Positions 17,405 to 27,249 of a DNA stretch of 64,000 nucleotides are shown piece by piece. Made by a program: the position numbers and the translations under genes. How positions within the stretch are numbered: position 1 is the first letter of the stretch; each line of letters opens with the position of its first letter. The DNA comes from Brucella pseudintermedia (GTDB taxonomy: Bacteria; Pseudomonadota; Alphaproteobacteria; Rhizobiales; Rhizobiaceae), in NCBI RefSeq assembly GCF_008932435.1, contig NZ_WBWE01000007.1, positions 62,001-126,000 of the forward strand, given 5' to 3'. A model generated the notes under the pieces. That model saw nothing but the letters and a program-made list of their open reading frames with translations, searched no databases and had not been told where the DNA came from.

Positions 17405-18607
17405 ATGACCGAGTCTTCGCTGAACATGACCAAGCCTGCATCTTCACGCCATCACACCGCCGTTCGTTATGCTGTCGGCGGTTTTCTGGCCATGGCCGCC
17501 GCCATGGGGATCGGACGTTTCATCTATACGCCGATCCTGCCCGGAATGATGGCCGATATCGGCTTCACCGCCGCCGATGCGGGTTTCATCGCATCGGCAA
17601 ATTATATCGGTTATCTGCTGGGGGCGGTCGTTGCCGGTTACGGCTGGTCTGCGGGCATCGAACGGGCAAGCGTGATCGCGGGCCTGATCATCAGCGGCTT
17701 GCTGTGTGCGGCCATGGCGCTTTTTGACGGCGTGTGGCTGTTTTCCATCATCCGCTTTGCGGCGGGTTTCATAAGCGCGGTGACGATGATCCTGTGCACG
17801 GCAATTGTGCTGAGCCATGTCACGGCGGCGGAAAAGGCGGGTCTTGGAGCCTTGCATTTCGGCGGCGTCGGCAGCGGTATTGCGCTTTCCGCTGTTCTGG
17901 TGGCGCTGATCCGCTTTGCCGGGCTCGACTGGCGGGCCGACTGGATCGGCGCTGCCGTCCTGACCGTCATCATGGCGGTTCTCGTTGCTGCTTTCGTCAG
18001 GGAGGGGCCGGTGGGCGGAAACAGCGGCACGCGCGAGCCGCCGCTCCCCAAAAGCCTCGCCTTCAACGCGCTGGCGCTGGCCTATGGCATTTTCGGCTTC
18101 GGCTATGTGATCACGGCGACCTTCCTCATTGCAATCGTGCGGGCGACCGATGGCGGCCCGCTGATGGAAGCCGCCGTCTGGGTGGTGACCGGTCTGGCGG
18201 CGGCACCCTCCATCTGGCTGTGGGCGCCGGCTGCCCGTAAGTTCGGTCTCTTCAATACATTTGCCCTGACGGCCATTCTGGAAGCAATCGGCGTTGCCGC
18301 AAGCGTGGTTCTGGCGCCGCCGCTTGGCCCTCTGGTGGGCGGCGCGCTTCTGGGTATCACTTTCATGGCATTGACGGCGTTCGGTTTGCAGATTGCCCGT
18401 ATGCTCGCACCGGCGTCGCCGAAACGCGCTCTGGCGCGGATGACGGTCTGCTTCAGCATCGGCCAGATCGTCGGCCCGCTGGTCGCAGGCTTCATGGCGC
18501 AGCGCTCCGGCTCGTTCACTTCCGCAAGCCTGGCCGCAGCGCTCTCGCTGGTGGTCGTCGCGGCGCTGGGCACGGTGGCGGGACGCGCTGCCCGAACAAC
18601 CGGCTGA
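17405..18607 (+). CDS. MFS transporter, YbfB/YjiJ family
   Basis: About 400 residues with 12 membrane helices. The first helix motif [19 protein letters not shown] is typical of YbfB/YjiJ transporters. Start taken as the ATG at 17405; 17384 and 17426 are alternatives. Substrate unknown for the family. It ends 82 bases before bacA on the same strand. Confidence 0.87.
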   Translation: MTESSLNMTKPASSRHHTAVRYAVGGFLAMAAAMGIGRFIYTPILPGMMADIGFTAADAGFIASANYIGYLLGAVVAGYGWSAGIERASVIAGLIISGLLCAAMALFDGVWLFSIIRFAAGFISAVTMILCTAIVLSHVTAAEKAGLGALHFGGVGSGIALSAVLVALIRFAGLDWRADWIGAAVLTVIMAVLVAAFVREGPVGGNSGTREPPLPKSLAFNALALAYGIFGFGYVITATFLIAIVRATDGGPLMEAAVWVVTGLAAAPSIWLWAPAARKFGLFNTFALTAILEAIGVAASVVLAPPLGPLVGGALLGITFMALTAFGLQIARMLAPASPKRALARMTVCFSIGQIVGPLVAGFMAQRSGSFTSASLAAALSLVVVAALGTVAGRAARTTG

Positions 18608-18654
18608 AAACCTTACAGGAATTTAACTGGTAAAGGCGTGAAGACCGGCTTCTT

Positions 18655-18672
18655 ATGAGGACAGTTCCTCAT
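18655..18672 (+). promoter_or_regulatory. short hairpin in the bacA leader
   Basis: ATGAGGA-CAGT-TCCTCAT, a perfect 7-bp inverted repeat with a 4-base loop, ends 17 bases before the bacA GTG. It lacks a T-run. An overlapping minimal frame at 18671 (ATG AGT TGG ATG TAA) follows. It could be an operator or affect translation; no direct evidence for either. Confidence 0.35.
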
Positions 18673-18689
18673 GAGTTGGATGTAACCCG

Positions 18690-19940
18690 GTGTTTGTGTC
18701 GTTCTTTCCTCGCCCCAAATTGTTCTTCTGGTCCGCTCTGGGCTGGTGCCTGCTGGCGGTAATCGGCTGGTATGAGGGAGGGGAAAGGCTGGGCGCAACA
18801 TTCGGCCTGCCGCCGCTGGCGCCTGACGCCGCGCCGATTATCGGCGCAAGCATCTTCTGGTCGGCACCGTTTCTCTGGTTCTATATCTATTTCGCGGTGG
18901 CGGTGTTCGCGTTCTATCTGTTCTGGGCGTGGTTCTCCCCGCACCCGTGGCAGCGATGGTCGATACTCGGATCGGCGCTGATCCTGTTCACCACCTATTT
19001 CGGCGTACAGGTGAGCGTGGCGGTCAATGCATGGTATGGGCCGTTCTACGACATGATACAGAAGGCGCTCTCAACGCCCGGCGCCGTCAGCGCCTCCTAC
19101 TTCTACTGGGGTTTGGTCACTTTTGCACAGATTGCCTTTATCGGCGTCACGGTCGGCGTTCTGAGCCTGTTCTTCGTCAGCCATTATATCTTCCGCTGGC
19201 GCACCGCGATGAATGACTATTATGTCCACCATTGGCCGAAACTGCGTTCCATCGAGGGTGCCGCCCAGCGCGTGCAGGAAGATACGATGCGCTTTTCCAC
19301 GACGCTCGAACAATTGGGTGTCGATCTGGTAAAGGCTGTTCTGACGCTGATCGCCTTTCTGCCGGTCCTGTTCAGCTTTTCCGAGAAAATCAATGAATTG
19401 CCGGTTCTCGGCGCAATACCGCATGCGCTTGTATGGGCGGCTGTTTTCTGGGCTGCCTTCGGCACCGGATTTCTGGCGCTGGTTGGCATCAAGTTGCCGG
19501 GACTGGAGTTCAACAATCAGCGTGTGGAAGCGGCCTACCGCAAGGAGCTGGTCTATGGCGAGGACCATGACGATCGCGCCGGGCCAGTCACAATGGCTGA
19601 ATTGTTCCGCAACGTCCGGCACAATTATTTCCGGCTCTATTTCCACTATGTCTATTTCAACGTCGCCCGAATTATATACCTGCAGGCCGACAATATCTTT
19701 CCAACCCTGATCCTTATCCCGTCCATCGTGGCGGGAAAGCTGACGCTTGGCCTGATGAACCAGATTACCAATGTCTTTTCGCAGGTGCAGAGCTCGTTTC
19801 AGTATCTCGTCAATTCATGGACGACGATCATCGAACTGCTGTCGATCTACAAGCGCCTGAGGGCTTTCGAGGCGACTATCCGCGATGAGCCGCTGCCTTT
19901 GCTGGATCGCCAAAATCTGGAAACAGCGCCGTCGGCATAG
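18690..19940 (+). CDS. bacA: BacA/SbmA-family peptide transporter
   Basis: Inner membrane protein that imports proline-rich and other peptides and is needed in Brucella and Sinorhizobium for normal very-long-chain fatty acid lipid A and chronic host infection. 416 residues with about seven helices, resembling an ABC membrane domain without an ATPase. Visible SbmA_BacA features include [11 protein letters not shown] and [22 protein letters not shown] start with a weak ribosome site. The 3' end converges with the deacetylase gene, 6 bases apart. Confidence 0.93.
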   Translation: MFVSFFPRPKLFFWSALGWCLLAVIGWYEGGERLGATFGLPPLAPDAAPIIGASIFWSAPFLWFYIYFAVAVFAFYLFWAWFSPHPWQRWSILGSALILFTTYFGVQVSVAVNAWYGPFYDMIQKALSTPGAVSASYFYWGLVTFAQIAFIGVTVGVLSLFFVSHYIFRWRTAMNDYYVHHWPKLRSIEGAAQRVQEDTMRFSTTLEQLGVDLVKAVLTLIAFLPVLFSFSEKINELPVLGAIPHALVWAAVFWAAFGTGFLALVGIKLPGLEFNNQRVEAAYRKELVYGEDHDDRAGPVTMAELFRNVRHNYFRLYFHYVYFNVARIIYLQADNIFPTLILIPSIVAGKLTLGLMNQITNVFSQVQSSFQYLVNSWTTIIELLSIYKRLRAFEATIRDEPLPLLDRQNLETAPSA

Positions 19941-19946
19941 AGGAAG

Positions 19947-20942
19947 TCAGGACCTGTTCTGGCCTGCGTGGATGGCGTCCTTGTCGAGACTGTCCAGATA
20001 ATCGCCATAGGTGGTGCACTTGACATCAGGCTTGGTGCAGACTTCCGTCACCAGCCTTTCCATGGCGCGCCAGTAGGCCCCGTCATTCATCAGCACGAAA
20101 TGAAAGCCAAGCTGAAGCGGAATGCGCTCGCCCGCATATTGCCTGTCGAACGCCGCCCGGAAAGCCTTGTAGGCCCGTTCCTCAAAAGCCGCCGATTGCC
20201 CGGGCGCTTCCTTGCCCTTGGAGTGGCGGACATAGAGATTATAGTCCATCGCCACGATGGGGCGTTGCGACGGGCCTTCCGGGATAAGCGGCAATCCAAA
20301 GGAGGCGAACCGGCCGGCAAGGATCGGTTCTTCCGGACCGCGGGTGACGGACGACGCCTGATAGCGAAAGCCGTTCGCCTTCAGCGCGTCCTGCACCGGC
20401 TTCGATGCGGCGAGATAAGGCGCGCGGAAGCCGCTTATGCCGTTCAGCGCCAGATCGCGCCAGCCTTCCGGCTCGCCTTCGATGCCGTTATTCCTGTAGG
20501 CGTCGGCGGTGATGCGGCGAAATTCCTTGATCTCCTTGTCCCAGTCGGCGGACGACCAGTCGGTGCCGTCGAAATGCCCGCAGCCATGGCTGGCAATCTC
20601 GTTCCCTTCCAGATGCGCCTGCCAGATATTGCCGAGGCGCGCGACGACTTCATCGCGGCTGAGCGCAAAGCCGACATTGGACGATCCCGCCCGCTTGCGG
20701 GGCGGCTGGTAATCGCGCCGGTCCTGTTTGGTCATCAGGAAGACACAGGAAAGAAAATAGGTGAAATGGGCGTTGTTTTTCTTCGCCAGTTCGCGCGAGC
20801 GGGTCCACAGCGCATTGTCATGCGCGCCATCGAAGGAGATCAGCACATATTGCGGCCTTGGGGACACCGGTTCCGCTTGCGCGGCGCAGGTGGAAAGAGC
20901 CAGGGCTGAAAGAAGAACAGGACGGGGAGACAGAAAGCGCAT
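19947..20942 (-). CDS. secreted polysaccharide deacetylase-like protein
   Basis: 331 residues with a signal peptide ending near CAAQAEP. NodB-type fold: VLISFDGAHDN supplies the catalytic and metal aspartates, IASHGCGHFDG the HxxxH metal motif, GFRAPYL motif 3, and LGFHF a later motif. Substrate unknown; cell wall or surface polysaccharide is likely. The gene is convergent with bacA. Confidence 0.87.
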   Translation of the reverse strand: MRFLSPRPVLLSALALSTCAAQAEPVSPRPQYVLISFDGAHDNALWTRSRELAKKNNAHFTYFLSCVFLMTKQDRRDYQPPRKRAGSSNVGFALSRDEVVARLGNIWQAHLEGNEIASHGCGHFDGTDWSSADWDKEIKEFRRITADAYRNNGIEGEPEGWRDLALNGISGFRAPYLAASKPVQDALKANGFRYQASSVTRGPEEPILAGRFASFGLPLIPEGPSQRPIVAMDYNLYVRHSKGKEAPGQSAAFEERAYKAFRAAFDRQYAGERIPLQLGFHFVLMNDGAYWRAMERLVTEVCTKPDVKCTTYGDYLDSLDKDAIHAGQNRS

Positions 20943-21142
20943 GGACCACTGAACGAGCGGGAGGAGGAAGGGTTCCGAAGAATTGTCGCTAGTTCTTGAA
21001 TAAGGCTATTGTCGGACCGAAATGCACTTTGTGACACGTGTTTCGGCTTATTTCGCAGACGGGTCTTACATATGGCGCGAAATCCGACTAAAAGCGCCAG
21101 AACAACAAATGCGAACATCAATTTGGCTTTAGCGGCAGGTCC

Positions 21143-21826
21143 ATGGCAGACGACAGTTTCATTCGCGAGGTAAACGAGGAAATCCGTTCGGAACGGGCAA
21201 AGCAGGTCTGGCGGAACTTCGGTCCGCTGGTGATCGGCGCCGCTGTGGCCATCGTTCTGGGAACGGCTGGCTGGGTCGGCTATCAACACTGGACCGACAG
21301 CAAGGCTTCCGCTTCCGGCGACAAGTTCCTTGCCGCACTGGACCTCGCCTCGGAAGGCAAGAACGATGAGGCGCTGGCTGCGCTCGACGATCTGGAAAAG
21401 ACCGGCTACGGCTCCTATCCGGTGCTGGCGCGTCTGCGCGCCGCATCGGTGATCGCCGACAAGGGCGATGCCGCCGGTGCCGTGAAGGCCTTCGATGACG
21501 TTGCCGCCGACAATGCCGTGCCCGCGCCGCTGCGCGATGTGGCGCGCCTGCGGGCAGGCTATCTGCTGGTCGACAGCGGTTCTTATGACGATGTGGCCAA
21601 GCGGGTGGAAACGCTTTCCGCTGACGGCAACCCGATGCGCTCCAGCGCGCGGGAAGCCCTGGGCCTGGCTGCATGGAAGGCCGGGCGTTTCGATGACGCG
21701 GTCAAGCTGTTCCAGCAGATTGCCAATGACAGTCTGGCCCCGGCCAATATTCGCCAGCGTTCCAACACGATGCTCGATCTGATGCGCAGCGCAGGCGTCA
21801 AGGTGCCTGACGCGCAAAGCACTTAA
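21143..21826 (+). CDS. YfgM-like TPR membrane protein
   Basis: 227 residues. A short cytoplasmic N-terminus (FIREVNEEIRSERAKQVWRNFG), one membrane helix at about 25-47, then a periplasmic TPR-like domain. In E. coli YfgM is an ancillary partner of SecYEG and periplasmic chaperones and is encoded just upstream of bamB and der. Here der follows directly 30 bases later, matching that synteny without bamB. Confidence 0.88.
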   Translation: MADDSFIREVNEEIRSERAKQVWRNFGPLVIGAAVAIVLGTAGWVGYQHWTDSKASASGDKFLAALDLASEGKNDEALAALDDLEKTGYGSYPVLARLRAASVIADKGDAAGAVKAFDDVAADNAVPAPLRDVARLRAGYLLVDSGSYDDVAKRVETLSADGNPMRSSAREALGLAAWKAGRFDDAVKLFQQIANDSLAPANIRQRSNTMLDLMRSAGVKVPDAQST

Positions 21827-21856
21827 AATTTGTAAGTTTTGGAGTCATCTTCTCCC

Positions 21857-23308
21857 ATGGGTTTCACAGTCGCCATCGTCGGGCGTCCCAATGTCGGCAA
21901 GTCCACGCTGTTCAATCGCCTCGTCGGCCGCAAGCTGGCGCTGGTCGATGACCTGCCGGGCGTCACGCGCGACCGGCGCATCCACGATGCCAAACTCTAC
22001 GATCTGAAGTTTCAGGTCATTGATACGGCCGGTCTTGAAGAAGCTGCCAATGACAGCCTGGAAGCGCGGATGCGCGCCCAGACCGAGGCTGCCATTCAGG
22101 AAGCGGACGTTATCCTGTTCGTCATCGACGCCAAGGCTGGCATTACGCCGACCGACAGCACCTTCGCCGAAGTGGTGCGCCGTTCCGGCAAGCCGGTCGT
22201 GCTGGTTGCCAACAAGGCGGAAGCGCGCGGCGCGCAATCCGGCATGTACGACGCTTTCCAGCTCGGCCTTGGCGAACCCTGCCCGATTTCTGCCGAGCAC
22301 GGTCAGGGGATGCCTGATCTGCGCGACGCGATTGTCGAGCTTTTGGGCGAAGAGCGTGTCTTTGCCGACGAGAAGGAAGAGGAAGCCGCCGACGAGGTTT
22401 TCACGCCGAAGGCTGTCGGCGAATTGATCGGCGATGACATCGAGGACCCGGATGAGGAAGAAATCCCGGCCTATGATGCCACCAAGCCGATGCGCATCGC
22501 CATCGTCGGGCGTCCGAATGCCGGCAAGTCCACGCTCATCAACACGATGCTCGGCGAAGACCGCCTGCTGACCGGACCGGAAGCAGGCATTACGCGTGAC
22601 TCGATCTCGGTGGATTGGGAATGGCGTGGCCGCAAGATCAAGCTGTTCGATACGGCTGGCCTTCGCCGCAAGTCGCGCGTGCAGGAAAAGCTCGAAAAGC
22701 TGTCGGTTGCCGACGGTCTGCGCGCGATCCGTTTCGCGGAAGTCGTGATCATCGTGCTCGACGCGACGATCCCGTTCGAAAAGCAGGATTTGCAGATTGC
22801 CGATCTCATCATCCGCGAGGGCCGGGCGCCGATCATCGCATTCAACAAATGGGATCTGATCGAGGACCGCCAGATGGTTCTTGCCGATCTTTACGAAAAG
22901 ACGGCCCGCCTGCTGCCGCAGGTGCGCGGGATTCGCGCCGTGCCGATTTCCGGCGAGCGCGGGCAGGGCATCGACAAGCTCATGGAGAATGTCGTCAAGA
23001 CCCACGAAATCTGGAACCGTCGTATTTCGACCGGGCGCCTCAACCGCTGGCTGACGGGTGTCATCGCGCACCAGCCGCCACCGGCAGTCTCGGGCCGCCG
23101 CCTGAAGGTGAAATATATGACGCAGGTAAAGACGCGCCCGCCGGGCTTCGTGGTCTCCTGCTCGCGCCCCGATGCGATGCCGCAATCCTATGTGCGCTAT
23201 CTCATCAACGGCCTGCGCGAAACTTTCGATATGCCGGGTGTGCCGATCCGGCTTTCATTGCGCACCTCGGATAATCCGTTCGCAGGCCGCGCCAAAAAGA
23301 AGAAGTGA
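21857..23308 (+). CDS. der: ribosome assembly GTPase Der (EngA)
   Basis: Essential GTPase for 50S subunit maturation. 483 residues from the ATG at 21857 (TTG at 21839 rejected). Two tandem G domains with P-loops GRPNVGKST and GRPNAGKST, each with DTAG and NKxD (NKAE and NKWD), an acidic linker (EKEEEAADE), and a C-terminal KH-like domain. The first domain NKAE rather than NKAD is within family variation. Intact. Confidence 0.97.
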   Translation: MGFTVAIVGRPNVGKSTLFNRLVGRKLALVDDLPGVTRDRRIHDAKLYDLKFQVIDTAGLEEAANDSLEARMRAQTEAAIQEADVILFVIDAKAGITPTDSTFAEVVRRSGKPVVLVANKAEARGAQSGMYDAFQLGLGEPCPISAEHGQGMPDLRDAIVELLGEERVFADEKEEEAADEVFTPKAVGELIGDDIEDPDEEEIPAYDATKPMRIAIVGRPNAGKSTLINTMLGEDRLLTGPEAGITRDSISVDWEWRGRKIKLFDTAGLRRKSRVQEKLEKLSVADGLRAIRFAEVVIIVLDATIPFEKQDLQIADLIIREGRAPIIAFNKWDLIEDRQMVLADLYEKTARLLPQVRGIRAVPISGERGQGIDKLMENVVKTHEIWNRRISTGRLNRWLTGVIAHQPPPAVSGRRLKVKYMTQVKTRPPGFVVSCSRPDAMPQSYVRYLINGLRETFDMPGVPIRLSLRTSDNPFAGRAKKKK

Positions 23309-23309
23309 C

Positions 23310-23337
23310 AAAAAGCCCGGAGCGATCCGGGCTTTTT
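23310..23337. terminator. hairpin terminator after der
   Basis: A 12-bp perfect inverted repeat (AAAAAGCCCGGA / TCCGGGCTTTTT) with a 4-base loop, starting 2 bases after the der stop. The T-run makes it a strong intrinsic terminator; the A-run opposite allows use for the minus-strand gene. Confidence 0.92.
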
Positions 23338-23367
23338 GTTGTCTCTGCAGTTCAGTCCAGCCTGCCG

Positions 23368-23835
23368 TTATTTCGATAGCCACGGATTATTGGACCTATC
23401 GTAGATATAGGTTCTTTTCGGTCTTGGGGAGTAGAGAAGATAAGGGACCCAAACAATCGCTGGCAACCATGACATAAGCAATACGAAGCCATTCGCGTCA
23501 GAATCCGCTGCGGTTGCAGGTGTTGCAAAAAGAACAGGGAGCATATTCAATATGCCGGATGCAAGCAGAAATATTACCATGAATGTCCTAAAGGTCTTCA
23601 AATAGTAATAGTTTGCGTACAAAGCGTATAATGATCCGAGAACGAATGTTATGTTTATAACTCCATGATATAAGAATATCATAGTTTGAAAACTTGAATC
23701 GATATTTGCAAAATAAAATATTCGTATATAAATATAAATCATATAAGAGCTAACTAATATATTAACGACAATTCCCAATAGCAAGAGAAGGAGTCCGCCG
23801 CCGATTGGGAGATGTTCTTTCATTTCATCAGACAT
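23368..23835 (-). CDS. DUF2569-like membrane protein in AT-rich insert
   Basis: 155 residues, four to five hydrophobic segments, starting HLPIGGGLLLLLLGI, similar to DUF2569 proteins (PIGGWL... start). AT-rich with rare codons (ATA, AAA) quite unlike der and the Hsp70 gene on either side, which marks it as horizontally acquired. Function unknown. Ribosome site is weak (GGGAAATGATTAA). Possibly still expressed as the frame is intact. Confidence 0.7.
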   Translation of the reverse strand: MSDEMKEHLPIGGGLLLLLLGIVVNILVSSYMIYIYIRIFYFANIDSSFQTMIFLYHGVINITFVLGSLYALYANYYYLKTFRTFMVIFLLASGILNMLPVLFATPATAADSDANGFVLLMSWLPAIVWVPYLLYSPRPKRTYIYDRSNNPWLSK

Positions 23836-24018
23836 TTAATCATTTCCCGTATTATTCGAAATAATTGATGCTAACGCTCCAATCAAAATTGGCTGAATAA
23901 GTCCAGCGCCGCGATCTAATAATTTAGTTGAAATGACGCGGGCGCGCTTCTTCTCTAAAGGGAAGGGTCTTCTATTTGATGGGATTTTCCATTTTCCCGG
24001 TATGCTCCAAATTCGCAT
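23836..24018 (-). other. doubtful 60-codon frame abutting the DUF2569 gene
   Basis: An ATG at 24018 opens a frame ending in TAA immediately before the DUF2569 start. The product is lysine/arginine-rich then hydrophobic (LIQPILIGALASIISNN). It shares the low GC of the insert and could be a small upstream partner or a relic. No recognised family; I do not call it a gene. Confidence 0.25.
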
Positions 24019-24089
24019 TTTCGAGTTGAGCTTGGCTTCTACGGCTGCTAATCCGCCCGCTTTCCGCTTTCCTCCAAAAAGGTGCAGTA

Positions 24090-25409
24090 ATGACGAAGGC
24101 TGACCAGAGCCGTTTCGACGGCGTGACATTGGGCATCGATTTCGGCACGACCAACACGGTTCTTTCCGTTGCAGCGCCGGATGGCACGACGGCGGTTCTC
24201 AGTGTTCCGAAGGATGGGGTTGATATTACCGGCTACCGTTCGGTTCTCTGCTTCTGGCAGGATCGCGAAACCGGCGAGCGCACCGTCGAAAGCGGGCCGT
24301 GGGCGATGGACGTATTCGTCAATGCGCCGCACTCCACGCGCATGCTGCAATCGTTCAAGACATTCGCGGCCTCGAAATCCTTCACCGACACGCCGGTTTT
24401 CGGCAAGCGGTTCAAGTTCGAGGATATCCTGACCACTTTCCTCAACACGGTTGCCGCGCGGCTGGGTGACCGTCTGCCGCCAAAGGGCAATCGCGTGGTT
24501 ATTGGCAGGCCCGTGATCTTTGCGGGCGCATCGCCCGATGAAGCGCTGGCCATGCAGCGCTATGAAAAGGCGTTCCGGGCGTTCGGCTTCACCGACATTC
24601 ATTATGTCTATGAGCCTGTGGCGGCTGCCTATTTTTATGCGCAGGAACTGACAGCCGCGTCCACCGTTCTGGTGGCCGATTTCGGCGGCGGTACGAGCGA
24701 CTTTTCCATCGTGCGGTTTGACGTGGGCAAGCAGGGCCTGAGCTTCACGCCGCTCAGCCAGACGGGTGTCGGCATCGCAGGCGACACATTCGATTACCGC
24801 ATCATCGACAACGCCGTGTCGCCGCTGCTTGGAAAGGGGACTGAATATCAGTCCTTCGGCAAAAGGCTGACCGTGCCGAACCATTATTATGCGAACTTTG
24901 CGCGCTGGAACACGCTGTTCCTGATGAACTCTCCGGCCACCATCCGCGATCTGGACGAACTGGCCCGGCAAGCGGTTGACCCGAAGCCGCTCGAACATTT
25001 CATTAACCTGATCGAGAACGATTACGGCTACGAGATTTATCGCGCCGTGTCGGACCTCAAGGTGCGCCTTTCATCGCAGCGCATGTCGGAACTGCACTTC
25101 AAGGCCGACGATTTTGAAATCCGTACCGACATTACGCGCAATGATTTCGAAAACTGGATCGCGGACGATGTGCGCCAGATCGAGCAGTCGGTGCAGCAGG
25201 CGGTCGACAAGGCGGAACTGGAAACGTCATCTATCGACCGGGTTTTCCTCACCGGCGGCACGTCTTTCGTGCCGGTCATCCGCACCGTGTTTGAAAGCCG
25301 CTTTCCCGATGCCGCGGTGACAAGCTCGAACCAGTTCGACTCCATCGCCAACGGCCTCGCCTTGATCGGGCAGAGCGCGGATATCGAACGCTGGTCTGTG
25401 AAGAGTTAG
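24090..25409 (+). CDS. Hsp70-family protein, YegD-like (ATPase domain only)
   Basis: 439 residues. Actin-like ATPase domain with phosphate-1 motif LGIDFGTTNT, phosphate-2 LVADFGGGTSDFS and adenosine motif FLTGGTSFVP. There is no substrate-binding beta-sandwich or lid, so it is shorter than DnaK (about 640) and matches YegD-type chaperones (about 450). Substrates unknown. Probably monocistronic; a palindromic element follows its stop. Confidence 0.9.
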   Translation: MTKADQSRFDGVTLGIDFGTTNTVLSVAAPDGTTAVLSVPKDGVDITGYRSVLCFWQDRETGERTVESGPWAMDVFVNAPHSTRMLQSFKTFAASKSFTDTPVFGKRFKFEDILTTFLNTVAARLGDRLPPKGNRVVIGRPVIFAGASPDEALAMQRYEKAFRAFGFTDIHYVYEPVAAAYFYAQELTAASTVLVADFGGGTSDFSIVRFDVGKQGLSFTPLSQTGVGIAGDTFDYRIIDNAVSPLLGKGTEYQSFGKRLTVPNHYYANFARWNTLFLMNSPATIRDLDELARQAVDPKPLEHFINLIENDYGYEIYRAVSDLKVRLSSQRMSELHFKADDFEIRTDITRNDFENWIADDVRQIEQSVQQAVDKAELETSSIDRVFLTGGTSFVPVIRTVFESRFPDAAVTSSNQFDSIANGLALIGQSADIERWSVKS

Positions 25410-25447
25410 AGCGGTTTCAACGATCCCGTTAAAAGCAGGAGCCGCTC
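25409..25447. repeat. short palindromic intergenic repeat
   Basis: Arms GAGCGG and CCGCTC with an inner partially paired segment, starting at the Hsp70 stop. The GAGCGGTTTCAA beginning resembles a palindromic repeat class frequent between genes in this order, by memory. It may double as a terminator for the Hsp70 gene. Confidence 0.5.
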
Positions 25448-25464
25448 GAAAGGCATCTGGAAGG

Positions 25465-26007
25465 TCAGGGCAGAATTTCTATCGGCGTTCCGGTCGGAAC
25501 CCTGGCCCATATGTCACGCATTTCCGCATCGGTGACGGCAATGCAGCCATCGGTCCAGTCCCAGAGCCGGTGTGCGGATGCCAGCCAGCCCCAGCCGTTC
25601 GGCAGGCCGTGGATCATGATATTGCCGCCCGGTGCGTGACCGGCTGCCGCGGCGGCCTGCTTGTCGTTTTCGTTCGGATAGGAAATATGCAGGCTCAGAT
25701 GCGCCATCGAACGCGGGTTGCGCCAGTCGATGACATAACGTCCTTCCGGTGTTTTTTCATCGCCTTCGCGCTGCTTGTGCCCGCCATCGCCGTTGCTGCC
25801 GAGCGATATGCGATAGGTGCCGATTGTCCTGCCGTCGCGAAGCAGGAACATCTGGCGACTGGCTTTTTCCACACGGATCGCATCGGCCTGCTGGTCGGAG
25901 GGGGCGGCGAGGGGAGGCTCGGCGAGGCTGATCCGGGCCATGACCTTGGTATAGCCGAACAGGACGATAGCGGCGAGCACTATGGCGAAAAGGAACTTCT
26001 TGAACAT
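25465..26007 (-). CDS. L,D-transpeptidase-like protein (YkuD/ErfK family), membrane-anchored
   Basis: 180 residues from the ATG at 26007 (MFKKFLFAIVLA); a 20-residue longer frame would bury the signal. One N-terminal membrane segment, then a YkuD domain with IMIHGLPNG and the active-site WTDGCIAV (histidine, and cysteine in xGC). Likely role is peptidoglycan remodelling. It is a separate gene from the lipoprotein Ldt at 7.5 kb and does not resemble it outside the catalytic motif. Confidence 0.88.
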   Translation of the reverse strand: MFKKFLFAIVLAAIVLFGYTKVMARISLAEPPLAAPSDQQADAIRVEKASRQMFLLRDGRTIGTYRISLGSNGDGGHKQREGDEKTPEGRYVIDWRNPRSMAHLSLHISYPNENDKQAAAAAGHAPGGNIMIHGLPNGWGWLASAHRLWDWTDGCIAVTDAEMRDIWARVPTGTPIEILP

Positions 26008-26102
26008 GGTGCTCGCTTCGAACAAATCGGTATCGGCCCGCTTTTCACGGGTGATTGGGGCTTTCACAAGTCGAACATGGCCTGTGAAGTCATTACCACG
26101 AC

Positions 26103-26528
26103 TTAGGAAGCGGTTGCCCTATCCGCAAAACAGGCGGCGATTTCCTTGTTGGCGCCGAGCTTTTCGGCCCATTTGACCAGATCGGGCATCTCGCTTCGTT
26201 CAGCCATCCCGCCCCAGACGTCCTTCAGTTCGGGTGACTTGCCGGACAGGTCGAAAAAGAAGTAGCCGGGATCGGCCACCGGAACATCCGCATAGACGAC
26301 AGACCAGTTGCCATATTGCATGAAGCTCTCAATGTTGACGGAAGCCGGTTTGACTTTCTTGCCGAGGCTGCGCGCGATGAGAGACCTGTAGTCCGATTTC
26401 ACCTGCCGGGTGAGCGTCGTCGTTACGCCGTCGCAGGCAGATTTGGCGAAGGCGCTCCCTGCCGGAAGAGCCATCGCAACGGCAAGCAGAAGTGTCGCTC
26501 CGGCAGGCGAAACGCGGGGGTACATCAT
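26103..26528 (-). CDS. exported protein of unknown function
   Basis: 141 residues from the ATG at 26528 with a clear signal peptide (LLLAVAMALPAGSAFAKS). The mature part has two cysteines (SACDGV and AACFAD) that may pair, and conserved-looking SFMQYGNWSVVYADVP. The same frame continues far upstream to 27080 but antisense to the GFA gene, so the longer start is rejected. I do not recognise a family. Confidence 0.72.
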   Translation of the reverse strand: MMYPRVSPAGATLLLAVAMALPAGSAFAKSACDGVTTTLTRQVKSDYRSLIARSLGKKVKPASVNIESFMQYGNWSVVYADVPVADPGYFFFDLSGKSPELKDVWGGMAERSEMPDLVKWAEKLGANKEIAACFADRATAS

Positions 26529-26655
26529 TTTCCTTAGAAAAAAGCCACCGCGATAATTCCGATTTCCAGGCCGCTCCATCAATTTCCCACTCCAAAACTT
26601 GACGATACTGTTTTCATCGCAAATAGAACGGCGGTTATCAAACAAAAGATGGCTT

Positions 26656-27048
26656 CTAATTCTCAAAGCGGCTTGACCCTTCACGGTCGCGCTCATAGCC
26701 GTGCATGTCCGGGAAAGGCGGCAGCCAGCTTTCGCGACGGATGGTCCAGAGTTCATAGGTCGGCCTGAACTGATCCGGCGCATCGAGCGAACCGAGATTG
26801 ACTTCGATCTCGTCGCCGCTGTGGCCGAAAACGGACGACCCGCAGCGCGGGCAAAAATGACGTCCCGCGTAGTCCCGGGTTTCTCCCTCGACCGTAACCG
26901 CAGTCTCGGGGAATATCGCAGAAGCGTGAAACAGCGCGCCGTGATGCTTGCGGCAGTCGAGGCAATGGCAGATGCCGACCCGGTAGGGCTGTCCCGCCGC
27001 TTCGAAGCGAACATTGCCGCACAGGCATCCGCCCATGACCTTATCCAT
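26656..27048 (-). CDS. GFA/Mss4-like zinc-binding protein
   Basis: 130 residues from the ATG at 27048 with an excellent AGGAGGTG ribosome site. Zinc ligands typical of the GFA (glutathione-dependent formaldehyde-activating-like) family: GGCLCGNVRFE, CHCLDCRKHHG and FCPRCGSSVFG. Members are often annotated as formaldehyde-activating enzymes but most have unknown activity. No formaldehyde pathway gene is nearby. Confidence 0.9.
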   Translation of the reverse strand: MDKVMGGCLCGNVRFEAAGQPYRVGICHCLDCRKHHGALFHASAIFPETAVTVEGETRDYAGRHFCPRCGSSVFGHSGDEIEVNLGSLDAPDQFRPTYELWTIRRESWLPPFPDMHGYERDREGSSRFEN

Positions 27049-27110
27049 GGTGCACCTCCTCGCCGCAGCTTTTCCGGCATGTGTAAAGCAGGATTCGCTT
27101 AAACCCCGCA

Positions 27111-27134
27111 TTAACCATATTCGTTCATGGTTAA
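27111..27134. promoter_or_regulatory. inverted pair of CtrA-like half-sites (TTAACCAT)
   Basis: TTAACCAT and its exact inverse ATGGTTAA with 8 bases between, in the divergent region between the GFA gene (start 27048) and the cell wall hydrolase (start 27250). TTAACCAT is the stronger half of the CtrA box TTAA-N7-TTAAC(CAT). The upstream TTAA is 8 bases away rather than 7. Regulation by CtrA is inferred. Confidence 0.4.
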
Positions 27135-27249
27135 CGCGCTGCTGATAATGACTGTATTCGCCAGAGCTGCAAGCGCGTCCTCACCCGTCGGACAAGGTTA
27201 ATACTCCGTTATCGCCGCGTCGGTTTAGTCAGTGTGAGTGGAGTGTGCG

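Noticed and set aside
21845-23185. 446-codon minus-strand frame opposite der
   Set aside because: Shadow of der; Arg/His/Asp-rich with no known domain.
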